NCBI GenBank assembly: GCA_039105265.1
Contig: JAPFFF010000021.1
Coordinates: 1,860,001 to 1,924,000, forward strand
DNA: 64,000 nucleotides
Source of the DNA: Tritrichomonas musculus
Taxonomy: Eukaryota > Parabasalia > Tritrichomonadida > Tritrichomonadidae
Reading direction: 5' to 3'
The notes under the pieces: generated by a model
The model's database searches: none
Seen by the model: the letters and a program-made list of their open reading frames with translations, nothing else
What the model was told of the DNA's origin: nothing
In this document: piece after piece, positions 9,394 through 19,838 of the stretch
How positions within the stretch are numbered: position 1 is the first letter of the stretch
Layout of the letters: each line of letters opens with the position of its first letter
Made by a program: the position numbers and the translations under genes

Positions 9394-9732
9394 TCATATA
9401 AGATAGCAACAACTTCCCTTTTTTTCATTTACTTCGACTGGCTGGCTATCTTGAGCTTGGTTTGGTGATATCTCTGGCCTTATTAAAATCTGTAGCGTGT
9501 AGGGAGGCTCAATATCAGGATTTCTTATTGATCCAACATTATCTTTTGGATTTAATATTTTCCCCGAGTAGATAAAACGTATTTGCCCGGCCGAATTTGG
9601 AGCTACGTGCAATTCTGATAATTTTCCCATTATAGTGTTACTTAGTTCATCAAATGTAACATCATTATCAATATCATTAATTTCAATTTTTTTTTCAAGC
9701 CCTGCTTTTAAAAAGGCTAAAGAAGTTGTCAT
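9394..9732 (-). CDS. Prenylated ubiquitin-fold protein (UBL3/MUB-like)
   Basis: A 112-residue protein with a single ubiquitin-like fold (about residues 5-88): LEKKIEIND, DVTFDELSNTIMGKLSEL, QIRFIYSGKILNPKDNVGSI, PYTLQILIRPE. The order and the IRFIYSGKIL block fit UBL3 and plant MUB proteins. The C terminus has no di-Gly for conjugation. Instead it ends CCYLI, a CaaX box (Cys-Tyr-Leu-Ile) preceded by a second Cys. The family is prenylated at that position and held at the plasma membrane, where it recruits E2 enzymes (plants) or acts in vesicle sorting (animals). Ile at the last position suggests geranylgeranylation, but this is inferred. ATG at 9732-9730. The short length is normal for the family. 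Confidence 0.8.
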   Translation of the reverse strand: MTTSLAFLKAGLEKKIEINDIDNDVTFDELSNTIMGKLSELHVAPNSAGQIRFIYSGKILNPKDNVGSIRNPDIEPPYTLQILIRPEISPNQAQDSQPVEVNEKKGSCCYLI

Positions 9733-10188
9733 TTATATACTCTATAAAAAATATTTTGAAAAACTCTATTATAACGTATGATTTAGAACTATCTCAGTAT
9801 TGAGCTATTTTTTTGTTTTATAAATAGAAAAATTTTAATCATAATAATAATTATATTATATATAGCATGCTTTTTAAATAAAATAAACCATAATTTTAAG
9901 CATTTTTGCTATTTAATTTTCATTGTTTTTCAATTTATTCAAATTTTTGATAAAATTTAACTTATTAAATTAATTGTTCTATTTTGCTTTAATAATAAAA
10001 GTAATGATATATTTTACAAATATTATTTTGAAATAATTTATTTTATATTGATTTTGTTATTAGAATATTGTTTTAACAAAAATATATGAAGATAAATCAA
10101 TTATATACCTTTAAATCAGTTATTACAGAAAAATTTATTTATTCACAAAATTGAATGCGTAAATTGATATGGTTTGCAAATATTTTGT

Positions 10189-11065
10189 GCCAACATAAAG
10201 GTCGTACAACTGAATTTTAACAGTAAAACTCAATGATTGGTTTGTTTAAACCAATTATATTTTATTATAATAATAATAATCAGTTTTATAAATATTTGCA
10301 TCGTATAAAATTCAAATTAAAATAAAAACTAAAAGGATATAAGTATATATTAAATTTTCTTCAGAAAATAAATTTGAGTATTTTATCTCAATTTATTTTA
10401 ATTATTTTTGATAAGAATTTTATAACACTTTATAAAAATTTAGAATAGCGATAACTTTTTATATAATTTATTTTAATCATTAATTCTTTTGATATCTTTT
10501 TATATGCTTGTAAAACATTAAGTGTTATATAAAAATAGTTATTATTATTGAAAAAAAAAATTTATTTTTTAGCCAAAAATGCAGAAAAATTGAATTTGTT
10601 GAATTATTAAATGATGATTTTAAAAAAATTGGACGTTACAGGAGCCAAATGACGAATACAATTTTATTTATGTGCATTTACTTTCTAATATATTTGAATT
10701 TCATTCTAAATCAAATGTCAGTTTTTTCTAAAAATGAAGATTTAGTTGATTGGTTTCATAAATATAAAAAGTTTAATATTTCAATTACTGAAGGATTTCG
10801 TCAAAAAGTAAAATATTATTTGTATAACACATAGTATATCCATTCAAATGACATCTATATTTTTTAAATGATGCAAATATATAAGAAATCGATATATATT
10901 GAATTTTAATTAAAGTCTTTATTTCAACCATTACATTTTATAATATTGGATATAAAATATATAAATTATATATTATAATTATTAAATAAATTATTTATTA
11001 AGATAAATATAAATTTATTTAATTTTATTTTTTATTCAATTTAGTTGTACGACCTTTGCCAACAT
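10189..11065. mobile_element. 861-bp DNA transposon remnant with 8-bp target-site duplication
   Basis: The element spans 10197-11057. Its ends are a 20-bp inverted repeat with one mismatch: AAAGGTCGTACAACTGAATT at 10197-10216 and its complement at 11038-11057. The octamer GCCAACAT directly abuts both ends (10189-10196 and 11058-11065) and reads as a target-site duplication. Eight-bp duplications are made by hAT and P-type transposases and sometimes by Mutator-like ones. No full transposase is present, only a decayed frame at 10514-10834. A hairpin (ATTGGTTT...AAACCAAT) lies just inside the left end near 10236. Confidence 0.85.
10514..10834 (+). pseudogene. Decayed reading frame inside the 8-bp-TSD element
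   Basis: The frame is open for 106 codons from 10514 and ends with TAG at 10832-10834. The first in-frame ATG at a plausible place is 10649. The translation upstream of it still looks like protein (CRKIEFVELLNDDFKKIGR), so the frame was probably longer and has lost its start. The 61 residues after the ATG have a hydrophobic stretch and end KVKYYLYNT. I recognise no family. The position within the element suggests a remnant of an element-borne gene. Confidence 0.4.
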
Positions 11066-11402
11066 TTAGTTTTTATTATCAATTCGTTTTCTAGATAATA
11101 TAATAGTTTCATAAATAATTTTTCTGTATAATGGATATTTTGATTAAAAATCAAAAAATGATTCTCTAATTGTAAGAAAAAATTTGTATAAAGATGCATA
11201 CTATTCAATAAAAATAAAAAAGTCCAAATTATTATTTAAAAGTATTATCATTGCTTCTTGTATGAAAACGAAATAAAAAAATAATGCTATCATACTTTTC
11301 TTTTATGAATTACATTTTTTATTTCATATTTTTTATCAAAAAGATGAACTGCTTTCTGTATAATTTTTCAATATTTTTTCAATATATTTATAAACATCAT
11401 CG

Positions 11403-14400
11403 ATGCTAAAATTTCATGATGAATCAAAACCATCTCTCTTTGATTATGTTCTGCGGGTAACTATTAATGAAAAAGCTAATTTAACTGACGATGATGATGA
11501 ACCACCATACATTACAGAAATACTTTTTCCAACATCAGATCAGGATATTAAACTACCAAAAACATTTTTAGGAATAGGCTTATTCTTTTTCAGCGATGTT
11601 TCAGATAAATATTTAAAGAAAGGACATCCCAAATTTGTTTCTCAATGGCCAGATTATTCAACATTTTCATTTTGCCTTACAGATGAAAAAAAGAATATAT
11701 ATTTTGTTTTTGCTTATTCGAATGCAAATACTGTACATTGTGTTATTTCAGATTATTATCATCCTGAATTTTTGAGTGATTTTGTCTATAAACTTTCTAC
11801 TCATAAAAATCCATCCAAATTCGCAAATAAAATTAATAATATTTTTATAAATTCAGCTAATAAGCAAGAAGATGAGCAGAATTTTCAAGATGACGAAGTT
11901 ATTTTTTTACATGACCAATACGATTGGTTTTTCAAGATTTTTCAATCAGAAAACTCAAATTCAGAGTCAACATCAGGTATATCACTTCCAATGCAAGGAC
12001 CAAAATCTGTTTCATCAACTAATATGTCTCGAAATCAAACAAAAATTCAATTATTATCTACAAAAAAAACATCCAACTTGTCTGTTTCCAAAATGTCTTT
12101 AGCAACAAAATCAAACGAGCTTACCAAAGCTCTCAGCGGTATATCTCATATTAATCATATGAGTCCTGATAATGAACTTTCTGAACTTTACAAATTTATT
12201 TTTTCAAATTTACCAGTCGAATACATTTTAATACTTATTAATGCAATTCTTCTTGATTTTAAAATTATTATCATATCAAAAGATGTTGCAAAACTTGGAA
12301 GAGCAGCTTTTGCAATAATTGGACTTATTTATCCTTTAAAGTGGCCAGGGTCTTTTATTCCTATTTGCCCAGAACCAATGTCTACGATTCTTGAAGCCCC
12401 ATTTCCTTACATTATTGGCATTCATTCCTCACTATCAATGAAACTTTTAGAAGGCGATAATATGTTTTATTGCGTATATAATGTAGATGGCCATTATTTA
12501 GCTAATATTGGAATTGAAGACTTTCCTCCCAAAATTAGCGAATTTATTGATCTTGCTGCCGAAAAGATAAAAGCATTAATACATTCATATTCTCCCCTTT
12601 TCCCATTTGTTCATCTTCAACGCGAAATAAGAAACTTTATCAAAGGCACACTTGCAAATTCATACGGACTTGATCCTGATGATTTTGGTTACAAAGCACT
12701 CATGGCAGATTTTGTTGTCTGGCGAGATGAATCTTCTAGTGAATATGCAGCATATTTCTCACAAAGTCAAACGGTTGATAACTTTATGCGCTCTCTTGAA
12801 AATTCTGAATATGAAAAAGATGATCGCGTTTTCAAAGCTTTCTTTCCAAACGAAACATTTATGGGAACAGTTCATATTCCGCGACAGCTTGTTGAAGAAT
12901 CGATTGAAAAAGAAAGAGAAGATGGAATTACAATCAATTTTGAAGATCTTCAGATGAAATCCAAACTTTATGGAAAAACATCATTAATAAAGGCTAATGG
13001 ACGAAACATTACTTTTGATTCAAACAGTGATACCAACAGCAATACAAATAAAGATACAACAAAAACAAAAACAAATGAAGATGATTCATCAGATAGGAAT
13101 TCAAGTGAAAAAGAAATCAAAAGTAGAAATGATAATTCAAATGTATCAGATTCAGAGTCGGGCGTTAAAATTACTAAAAGAAAACATAAACACAAGCATA
13201 GGCATAAGACTAAGTCAAAAACTCAAAGAGCATCGATGCCAATTCCTCCTCATTCAGAAATGAAAAATAACGAGGTCAAAGAGCTACCGCACTCTCATTA
13301 TCCTGGTATCGGAAAATCAAGTGATGTCGACGATGAAGACAGTGACCTTAGTGCAGATAACAGTGTAGATATCGAAAAAATTATTAATCGTGAAGGACAG
13401 AAAAGTAAAGATTTTCGTCATTCTACACATATTGGAAAAATTTCTACTTTTTCCGGATCTACCTCTGACACTGATCAAAGTGTTTCAGTATCAGATTCTG
13501 ATGATACCAATAGTAAACAAACAAAGATAAAAAGAAGAGTTCCACCAGATCTCCCAGCAATTCCTAACAAGAAATCTCGATCTTCTTCACAAGCGACACC
13601 TAGAGATGAAATTGCAAAAAGTGGGTCATCTAAATCAGACAAGAAAAAGAGTTCAAGGGGGAAAACAAAATCAAAACCAGAAAAGCCAATAAAAATGCCT
13701 GTTATTGAAAATTACTCAGACAGTGACGAAGAAACGGACAGCGAAAATGAAAATAAATTGAAAAAGAAACAGACTGTTTTATTCATCGAATCCGATTCAG
13801 ATGTTGAAATGTCATTTTCATCAGATAATTCAGATGATGATGATGAAAATTGGAGTTCATCATCTTCAGAAAAAAATGTTAAAAAAGAAAATTCTAGAAC
13901 ACCACAAAAAAGAACTACAAATGAAAAAGATTTAAATCGTTCATCTTCTTCTTCTAGTGAAGATGATAGAAAACAATTCAATAAAAATGAAAAAATTGCA
14001 AATACTGATGGAAAAAGGAAAAAGAAAAAGCGTTATAATTTCAATAGTGATGCTACACAAAGTGACAGCGATGATAATGACGAAAAAGATGAATTGAGCG
14101 ATGAAGATATCATAAAGAGACAAAAAGAATCAATCCGTAAAATGGTCAGGAAATCTAATTTTTCAAATGATGAAGATGTGGAAGTTAAAAAGAAAAGGAA
14201 ATCGAATTTCACTGATTCAGATAAATCTGATTCAATGGGCGATTCACCAATTCCTAAAAAGAACCAAAAATACTTGCAGGCAAATGATCTAATTCATTCG
14301 CCAACAAGAAGAAAAGCTCAAGTTAGACCTAAACCAAGAACTTCGTTTACAAGCGATAATGATAACTTTAACGATAGTGATAATTCAGAAGATTCAAATG

Positions 14401-14543
14401 ATTCTTCTTTAAAGACAAAGCATAAAAGATCTTCAAACTCTAAACAACCAGAATCTCGTACTAAAAATTCAAGAAAAAGAAAGGCGAAAAATAGGTTTGA
14501 TAGTGATCCAGTAGATTCGTCTAATTCAGATGAATCAGATTGA
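11403..14543 (+). CDS. DENN-domain protein (probable Rab GEF)
   Basis: A 1046-residue protein. Residues 1-130 form a uDENN-like part (LFDYVLRVTI, PYITEILFP, FFFSDVSDKYL, YSTFSFCLTDEKKNIYFVFAYS). A central cDENN module follows at about 260-385, with LYKFIFSNLPVEYILILINAIL, FKIIIISKDVAKLGRAAFAIIGLIYPLKWPG and PYIIGIHSS, the hallmark DENN strand pattern. A helical dDENN-like region follows to about 500. DENN proteins exchange GDP on Rab GTPases in membrane traffic. Residues 540-1046 are low-complexity, with alternating acidic Ser/Asp runs (SDSDD, ENWSSSSSE) and basic patches (KRKHKHKHRHKTKSK), many resembling casein kinase 2 sites. A CK2 beta gene lies in this window, but no direct link is implied. 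ATG at 11403. Confidence 0.85.
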   Translation: MLKFHDESKPSLFDYVLRVTINEKANLTDDDDEPPYITEILFPTSDQDIKLPKTFLGIGLFFFSDVSDKYLKKGHPKFVSQWPDYSTFSFCLTDEKKNIYFVFAYSNANTVHCVISDYYHPEFLSDFVYKLSTHKNPSKFANKINNIFINSANKQEDEQNFQDDEVIFLHDQYDWFFKIFQSENSNSESTSGISLPMQGPKSVSSTNMSRNQTKIQLLSTKKTSNLSVSKMSLATKSNELTKALSGISHINHMSPDNELSELYKFIFSNLPVEYILILINAILLDFKIIIISKDVAKLGRAAFAIIGLIYPLKWPGSFIPICPEPMSTILEAPFPYIIGIHSSLSMKLLEGDNMFYCVYNVDGHYLANIGIEDFPPKISEFIDLAAEKIKALIHSYSPLFPFVHLQREIRNFIKGTLANSYGLDPDDFGYKALMADFVVWRDESSSEYAAYFSQSQTVDNFMRSLENSEYEKDDRVFKAFFPNETFMGTVHIPRQLVEESIEKEREDGITINFEDLQMKSKLYGKTSLIKANGRNITFDSNSDTNSNTNKDTTKTKTNEDDSSDRNSSEKEIKSRNDNSNVSDSESGVKITKRKHKHKHRHKTKSKTQRASMPIPPHSEMKNNEVKELPHSHYPGIGKSSDVDDEDSDLSADNSVDIEKIINREGQKSKDFRHSTHIGKISTFSGSTSDTDQSVSVSDSDDTNSKQTKIKRRVPPDLPAIPNKKSRSSSQATPRDEIAKSGSSKSDKKKSSRGKTKSKPEKPIKMPVIENYSDSDEETDSENENKLKKKQTVLFIESDSDVEMSFSSDNSDDDDENWSSSSSEKNVKKENSRTPQKRTTNEKDLNRSSSSSSEDDRKQFNKNEKIANTDGKRKKKKRYNFNSDATQSDSDDNDEKDELSDEDIIKRQKESIRKMVRKSNFSNDEDVEVKKKRKSNFTDSDKSDSMGDSPIPKKNQKYLQANDLIHSPTRRKAQVRPKPRTSFTSDNDNFNDSDNSEDSNDSSLKTKHKRSSNSKQPESRTKNSRKRKAKNRFDSDPVDSSNSDESD

Positions 14544-15457
14544 AATTTTTATTTTGTATTTTGTATTTATTTCAATAAAAAGATTAATATATAATTATGC
14601 TATATTTTTTATTGAGAATTTTATATATATATACATATATATCAAAAAGCATGCTGAATTTGCATATTAAATTACAATTATCTTATGCGATTTGGTGCAT
14701 ACTGTAAATAGTGCTTTTCAGATTAATAAATATTCAACTGTTCTCCAAAAATGAAAACCGTAGATATATTTTGACTTTATTTACTATTTGAAAATCAATT
14801 AGAGAAAAAAAAAAAAAGTTTCATTATTTTTTTAAATAGTAATATCTATTTAATAACCGCTTTTCCATATTCACTTTTTCAATAAAAACTAAATAAAATT
14901 ATCGAATTAAAGTAGAAAAAAAAAAAATGTGTGATCCGATTCTTTTACAAACCAGCTAATTTGATTAACTATCAGATAAAACTTATTATTTATTTCGAAG
15001 GAGACAAACGCTTGGGCCAGTTTTGAGTTATAATGTAATCTTTTTGCTTAATGATAAAAATGCTTATTTATAAAAATTAATATTTATAATATGAATTAAA
15101 TATAACTATGAAATTATTATTTTTTTTATTTATAGGATATTAATAAAGATACCAATGTTTTAGATTCTAATAAAACATATTGAAAAAGTTTAATTCCATA
15201 CCTCTATAAAAATCAATTCTAATCAGTAATAATAAATAGTTATTTCCCTTTCAAATGCTTACACAATGAGTAGAATCATAACAAATTTTATAGACGATTT
15301 TTAGGTATTACGTACATAAAGGAATTAGTCATTCCTACTGATATAACAAATTGACCTTATTAACTTTTTCATAAAAAACTACTTAGAAAATCAACTTTCA
15401 ATTTTTTGAAAAATAAAATTACGTTTTTTCATATAGAAATTTGGAATCTTCTTTATC
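14544..15457. other. Intergenic, AT-rich; nothing specific seen
   Basis: A 914-bp gap with several poly-A runs (around 14806 and 14916) and a TA-rich stretch at 14620-14645. No inverted repeat, RNA gene or frame of interest was found. The coding start at 15458 lies within TATCATG, where the A of an initiator-like TCA is the A of the ATG. Confidence 0.6.
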
Positions 15458-18142
15458 ATGAATTCTATTGCAAATGCCATCAATGACGAAAACCTCATTG
15501 CTTTAAGTTTTGATTCGAGTCCTATTTCTACCGTCTTGAACCAAATTCTCGATCTTTTTAAAGAGCAGCAGAGAAAAATGAATGTAATTGAAGAAGCTCT
15601 TAAAGATAAGGTTGACATTTCTTCTTTTGAAAAAGTATATAATGAACTTGGATCCTTAAATCAAGAATGTTCAATTGAGTTTTCAGATATTAGAAAAAAG
15701 TTTACAGATTTTAAACGAGAAAATGATAATCAAGTAAAGGATATGAGAGAACAACAAGAAATCGATAAATTAGAAGTTCTTGCTGAAACAAGACGACTCA
15801 TTACATCTGAGATTAAACAAATTTCATATGACGAAGAAATAGAAAAATTAGAAGCAAAGATAAAATCAAATGAAGAAATTTTATCAAAAATAAATGCAGA
15901 CTTTGATAATATGGCTGCTATATCATCCTCAGCTGGGCCAAGTACCAACAATAATGCTAGCACTGCAATGATCGTTAAACTTGAAAGACAATTAAAAGAT
16001 CTTGAATCAAGAATTGAAACATACCCAACACTTGAAAAAAATGTAAATGAACTCATGATTAATTTCCCCTTAATAACAAAAAAACTAGAAAGAAAAGTTA
16101 ATGACCTTCTTGAAAAAGAGAAAAATAAAGACTTGGGAGAAATGCCTAGTCGTTCTTTTTCATCTAATCAAAACCAACTTTCATCTTTCCGCCCAAGCAA
16201 CACAAACTACCAAAATCTTTTTAACGATTTACAAGATCTTCCTCCAATGAAACCTGCTCCTGATTTTAGTGCTCAACAACAAGAAGATACTCCTAAAGAA
16301 ATAGTAACTCAAAGAGATATACAAGAAGTTCGTAATGAAGAGGAAGAAGAAGATATTAAAAGCGCTAAAGAAGGAGAAGATAATGAAGATAATGAAGCAC
16401 CTAGAAGAAAAACAAGCATTTCATCGATTCCAAAATCGAAGCGACGATCTCTTGAAAACATGACAAGTGGTAGATATAATCGTGATTCTAAAGAAGATAC
16501 AAAAGTTATCAAGGTTATTGAAAATAAGACATATAAAACAGAGATGAACTCATCATTACGAGTTGTATCAGAATTAGAATGGCTCAATAATTTAATTCAA
16601 CAACATCATGAAGCCATTCGTTCATTGCAACAAAAAACACGAACACAGCAAGAGAATTTTGATGCGGTTGTTGAAAGTTTAACTCGCGTCAATTCAACAA
16701 ATAACACTAGAATCTCACAAATATCTCAACAAGTTAATAATGTTAAAAATGACAACGAAGCACTTCAAAAGAAAACAGGGGAGCAATTATCAAAAATGTT
16801 TAACATAATTAGCGAATTAAATTCGCAGATAGAAACTATCCAAAAAGATGTAAAATGTTCAAAACAAACAAGCGAAACAGATGAGTTAGAATCCTCAAAA
16901 ACAGCGAAAACAACTAGCTCCAAAGATGATAGATTACAACGATTAAAAGACAAATTTAACATTAATTTCAAAGATTTCGAAGAAGACCAGATTAATGAAA
17001 GTAATGAAAACGAAGATAATGAAAATTTAAACGAAGAAGAAGAAGGTGAAAATGAAGATATAGCAGATCAACAGAATATCGACGATTCAAAAAGCTCAGA
17101 GCAAGCTAAAAATAAAAACAAACTAGATAGTATTAATTTAGACAGTTTGAACTCAACCAAACCAAAAGGTAATCTGAAGTTTGAGCTTTGTTTCAGATTA
17201 TGCCACTTTTCTATCAATTCCATCTACAACAATTTCATGGTATCAGAGATCAGAACAATAAACGAGCGCTCACGCACTCGAATCAAGCCAATAGAACTAT
17301 TTTCAAGCAATAGTTATTTTGATCATCCAATTCGCCAACCAACTCAATCTTTACCAGAGAAACAAATTCCTCTTGAAGCCGAGAAAAGTTCTGAATTTGC
17401 TTCATCTTTTTCAACGCAAAGTAACATGGTTTTGAATAGTACTCAAACTGTACCAAGTGCAGATTTCATATCGGCTGCAATTTCAAATAATACAAATACA
17501 AATCAAATTCAAAATGAACCTGTTAATTCAAGATTCGATCAATTTAACCTAAATTCTACAGATTTCTTGGCACTCGGCAAGGCTCCGAAGAGAGAGATAC
17601 ATGAGATAACGGTCGAAGACGTTCCAACAGAAATTATTGAAGAAAAAGTGTCAGTTTATGCAAGACGAGTTGTTGCCATACTTGTCGATAGCGCCAAAAA
17701 AGATTTCAAGGAAGAACAACAAAACTTACAAAAAACGGTCGACCAATTTGTCTCTCAAATTGATAATAAAATAGATCGTGAATTTGTAGAAAGAATGTTT
17801 AATAAATTTAGAAACGCAATGAACGAAATGAATGAAAAAATTGATAATTTACAGTGCTCCTTCCTAGAGTGGGTAACCAGAGACGAGCTAGAAATGGTTT
17901 TGAATAATTTCGTGAAGATCATTTCTGATGTGAAAGATACTGCGGCGTCGAAGTCTAAATACAACTGTCTTTTGTGCGGTAGACCTAGACAGCATCTGGC
18001 TGGAATGATGGTGACTGGCCTTAAGTCATCAAATGCTTCTCTTGATTCGAGTAATAATAATACTAAATCAATCGAGAGAAGATCTGTCGATTCAAACATA
18101 ATAACAAAGCCAATTGTGCCTGTTTCTAAAGTAATTCAATAG
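15458..18142 (+). CDS. Large coiled-coil protein with C-terminal Cys-pair motif (possible QRICH2/DUF4795-type)
   Basis: An 894-residue protein. Coiled coils cover about residues 25-225 (EEALKDKVDISSFEKVYNELG, KLERQLKDLESRIE) and 365-470 (LIQQHHEAIRSLQQKTRTQQENF). They are separated by acidic low-complexity linkers (NEEEEEDIKSAKEG, NLNEEEEGENEDI). A third helical block at about 710-830 contains VYARRVVAILVD and FVERMFNKFRNAMNEMNEKIDNL. It is followed by KYNCLLCGRPR with a CxxC pair at about 845. That layout, long helices then a short Cys-pair motif ending in RP, recalls the DUF4795 region of the sperm-flagellum protein QRICH2. This is a weak, memory-based match. Residues about 570-610 (LKFELCFRLCHFSINSIYNN) differ in composition from their surroundings, but no consensus intron is visible there. 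Confidence 0.65.
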   Translation: MNSIANAINDENLIALSFDSSPISTVLNQILDLFKEQQRKMNVIEEALKDKVDISSFEKVYNELGSLNQECSIEFSDIRKKFTDFKRENDNQVKDMREQQEIDKLEVLAETRRLITSEIKQISYDEEIEKLEAKIKSNEEILSKINADFDNMAAISSSAGPSTNNNASTAMIVKLERQLKDLESRIETYPTLEKNVNELMINFPLITKKLERKVNDLLEKEKNKDLGEMPSRSFSSNQNQLSSFRPSNTNYQNLFNDLQDLPPMKPAPDFSAQQQEDTPKEIVTQRDIQEVRNEEEEEDIKSAKEGEDNEDNEAPRRKTSISSIPKSKRRSLENMTSGRYNRDSKEDTKVIKVIENKTYKTEMNSSLRVVSELEWLNNLIQQHHEAIRSLQQKTRTQQENFDAVVESLTRVNSTNNTRISQISQQVNNVKNDNEALQKKTGEQLSKMFNIISELNSQIETIQKDVKCSKQTSETDELESSKTAKTTSSKDDRLQRLKDKFNINFKDFEEDQINESNENEDNENLNEEEEGENEDIADQQNIDDSKSSEQAKNKNKLDSINLDSLNSTKPKGNLKFELCFRLCHFSINSIYNNFMVSEIRTINERSRTRIKPIELFSSNSYFDHPIRQPTQSLPEKQIPLEAEKSSEFASSFSTQSNMVLNSTQTVPSADFISAAISNNTNTNQIQNEPVNSRFDQFNLNSTDFLALGKAPKREIHEITVEDVPTEIIEEKVSVYARRVVAILVDSAKKDFKEEQQNLQKTVDQFVSQIDNKIDREFVERMFNKFRNAMNEMNEKIDNLQCSFLEWVTRDELEMVLNNFVKIISDVKDTAASKSKYNCLLCGRPRQHLAGMMVTGLKSSNASLDSSNNNTKSIERRSVDSNIITKPIVPVSKVIQ

Positions 18143-18442
18143 TTGGCTAATTAGAAAAAAAAAAATAATCTAAAGTTGTGTTATTTAATAAATGATTTTG
18201 TAGAAAATATTTTTGACGTTTTTAGTACACTTTTTTTAAAACTTTTTGAATTACGTTCAATTTTTTATATATAAATTGAATTAATTAAATGATGATTCTT
18301 GGATATAATTTCAATGCTATATCTTGATATAATTTCAATATCTTTGTTTAAAAAGATATTTAATAAATATTAAATGTATGAAAATTTTAACATTATTATG
18401 ATTAAAGTATTTTGATGATCAAAAGTATTGATATTTACATTT

Positions 18443-19838
18443 TACCCCCAACTCGCTACAATTGGCCATTTTTTTGTACGTTTTTTTTTCGTTATTTTTT
18501 TGAATGAAATTGAGAGGAAAAATTGAATGAAAAAAACGTACGAAAAACAAAAATCGATTATAAATGCTGAAGAAAAAGATATTTCAAAAAATAAATATAC
18601 CTTTTATTAACTACATGTGAAGATGTTTAAATGATAAAAAAATGAAGGAAAAAAAAAGAGGTAAAAATTTAATAATTTTAATATTTTGATAAAAGGAAAG
18701 AGTTACGTAAATTTCTAATATTGCTTAATATTGTACGAGCTGAGTACTTATATTTTTTACATTTACTTAAATGTGGACCTAAAAAATTTCCTGATCTTCT
18801 GAAAATAAATTGCAAATATCTTATTCAACCTTGAATCTTTTAAAAATCGTTATGCGAAAATAAAAATAAGTTTTAAAGGTGATCATAACTGCTGAAGCAG
18901 AAATTGAAAATTTTGATTTTTCTTCCAAAATATCATATTATTTGTAAATTTTGAAGAGAAGCAAAAGACATGCTAGCTTAATTTTGGCACAATATGTATT
19001 GGAATATAAAGTGTAATTAAAAAAGCAAATAAAATTTAGACGTCTCTTTTAAGAATATTAGGTTGGAAGATAAGAGTAATTGTTTTTGGTAAATATAAGG
19101 TAAAATAGTAAAAACGTCATTAATATCATCAATTTCTTAGTAAAATTGCTGAATAAAATCGAAAAATTTGAAAGATTTGTTTTTGAATTTTTTTTTTGAT
19201 ATTAGCTCTTGAAAAATAAGCAAAAACAAAAGAATGGTTAAACAACAAATAAAAAAAAGAAAATCAACTGAGGAAAAAAGCAATTTATATATATAAAACT
19301 AAGTAAATCAAGCATTTTCTAAAATTGAGAGAAAAAAGCATGAAACTAAGTAGAAAGTATAATAACAAAAGAGATGCATGAAGTATTTGTGGAAAAAAAG
19401 TATTTTTTGTAAAATTGAAGACTCGGCAGTAAAACATAATTTGGAAAATAAGAAAAAAACATGTTGAAAAGGTTCAAATGAAACATCAAATGAAGTTACA
19501 TCGATTTGTTAATCAGTAAACGTGAAAAAAGGGTCGTATCAGGTAAATTGCGATGAAAATTTGTTTTCCTTTTTATAATTTAATGACCTTCTTGTCACTT
19601 TTTCATTATTTTATCGTCAAAATTTTATGAAAAACTTTGATTTAATTATTAAATATCTTTTGATTTTAGTAAATATTTTTAAAATAATTCATTTATCTGA
19701 TTTCATTTTAAAGAAACTATTTGTGGTTATGTTTAAAAAAAAATTGTTAACTATGTAAAAATCTTTTTTTTCGGTTAACGAAAATAATGTTAACATATAA
19801 CGTACAAAAAAATGGCCAATTGTAGCGAGTTGGGGGTA
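18443..19838. mobile_element. Tc1/mariner-like element with perfect 38-bp inverted repeats, decayed inside
   Basis: The element proper is 18445-19836 (1392 bp), flanked by TA on both sides (18443-18444, 19837-19838), the hallmark of Tc1/mariner insertion. The terminal repeats start CCCCCAACTCGCTACAATTG and are identical for about 38 bp, as far as GTACGTT. The length fits a full mariner element with a ~340-residue transposase. No reading frame of 60 codons survives; frames that still look protein-like (for example HASLILAQYVLEYKV near 18970) are broken by stops. It sits between the large coiled-coil gene and RPN2. Confidence 0.85.

Larger units (their letters stand above)
9733..11402. other. 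Intergenic region containing one transposon; otherwise nothing seen
   Basis: Apart from the element at 10189-11065, this 1.67-kb gap is AT-rich sequence without genes. It separates two divergent genes, the ubiquitin-fold protein (minus) and the DENN protein (plus), so it must hold both promoters. No perfect initiator precedes either ATG. Confidence 0.6.

Noticed and set aside
12968..14123. Antisense frames within the DENN gene tail
   Set aside because: They mirror the Ser/Asp/Lys low-complexity coding sequence of the plus strand.
17165..17290. Intron in the large coiled-coil gene
   Set aside because: Composition changes here, but the frame stays open and neither the trichomonad 5' consensus (GTATGT-like) nor the 3' ACTAACACACAG motif is present.
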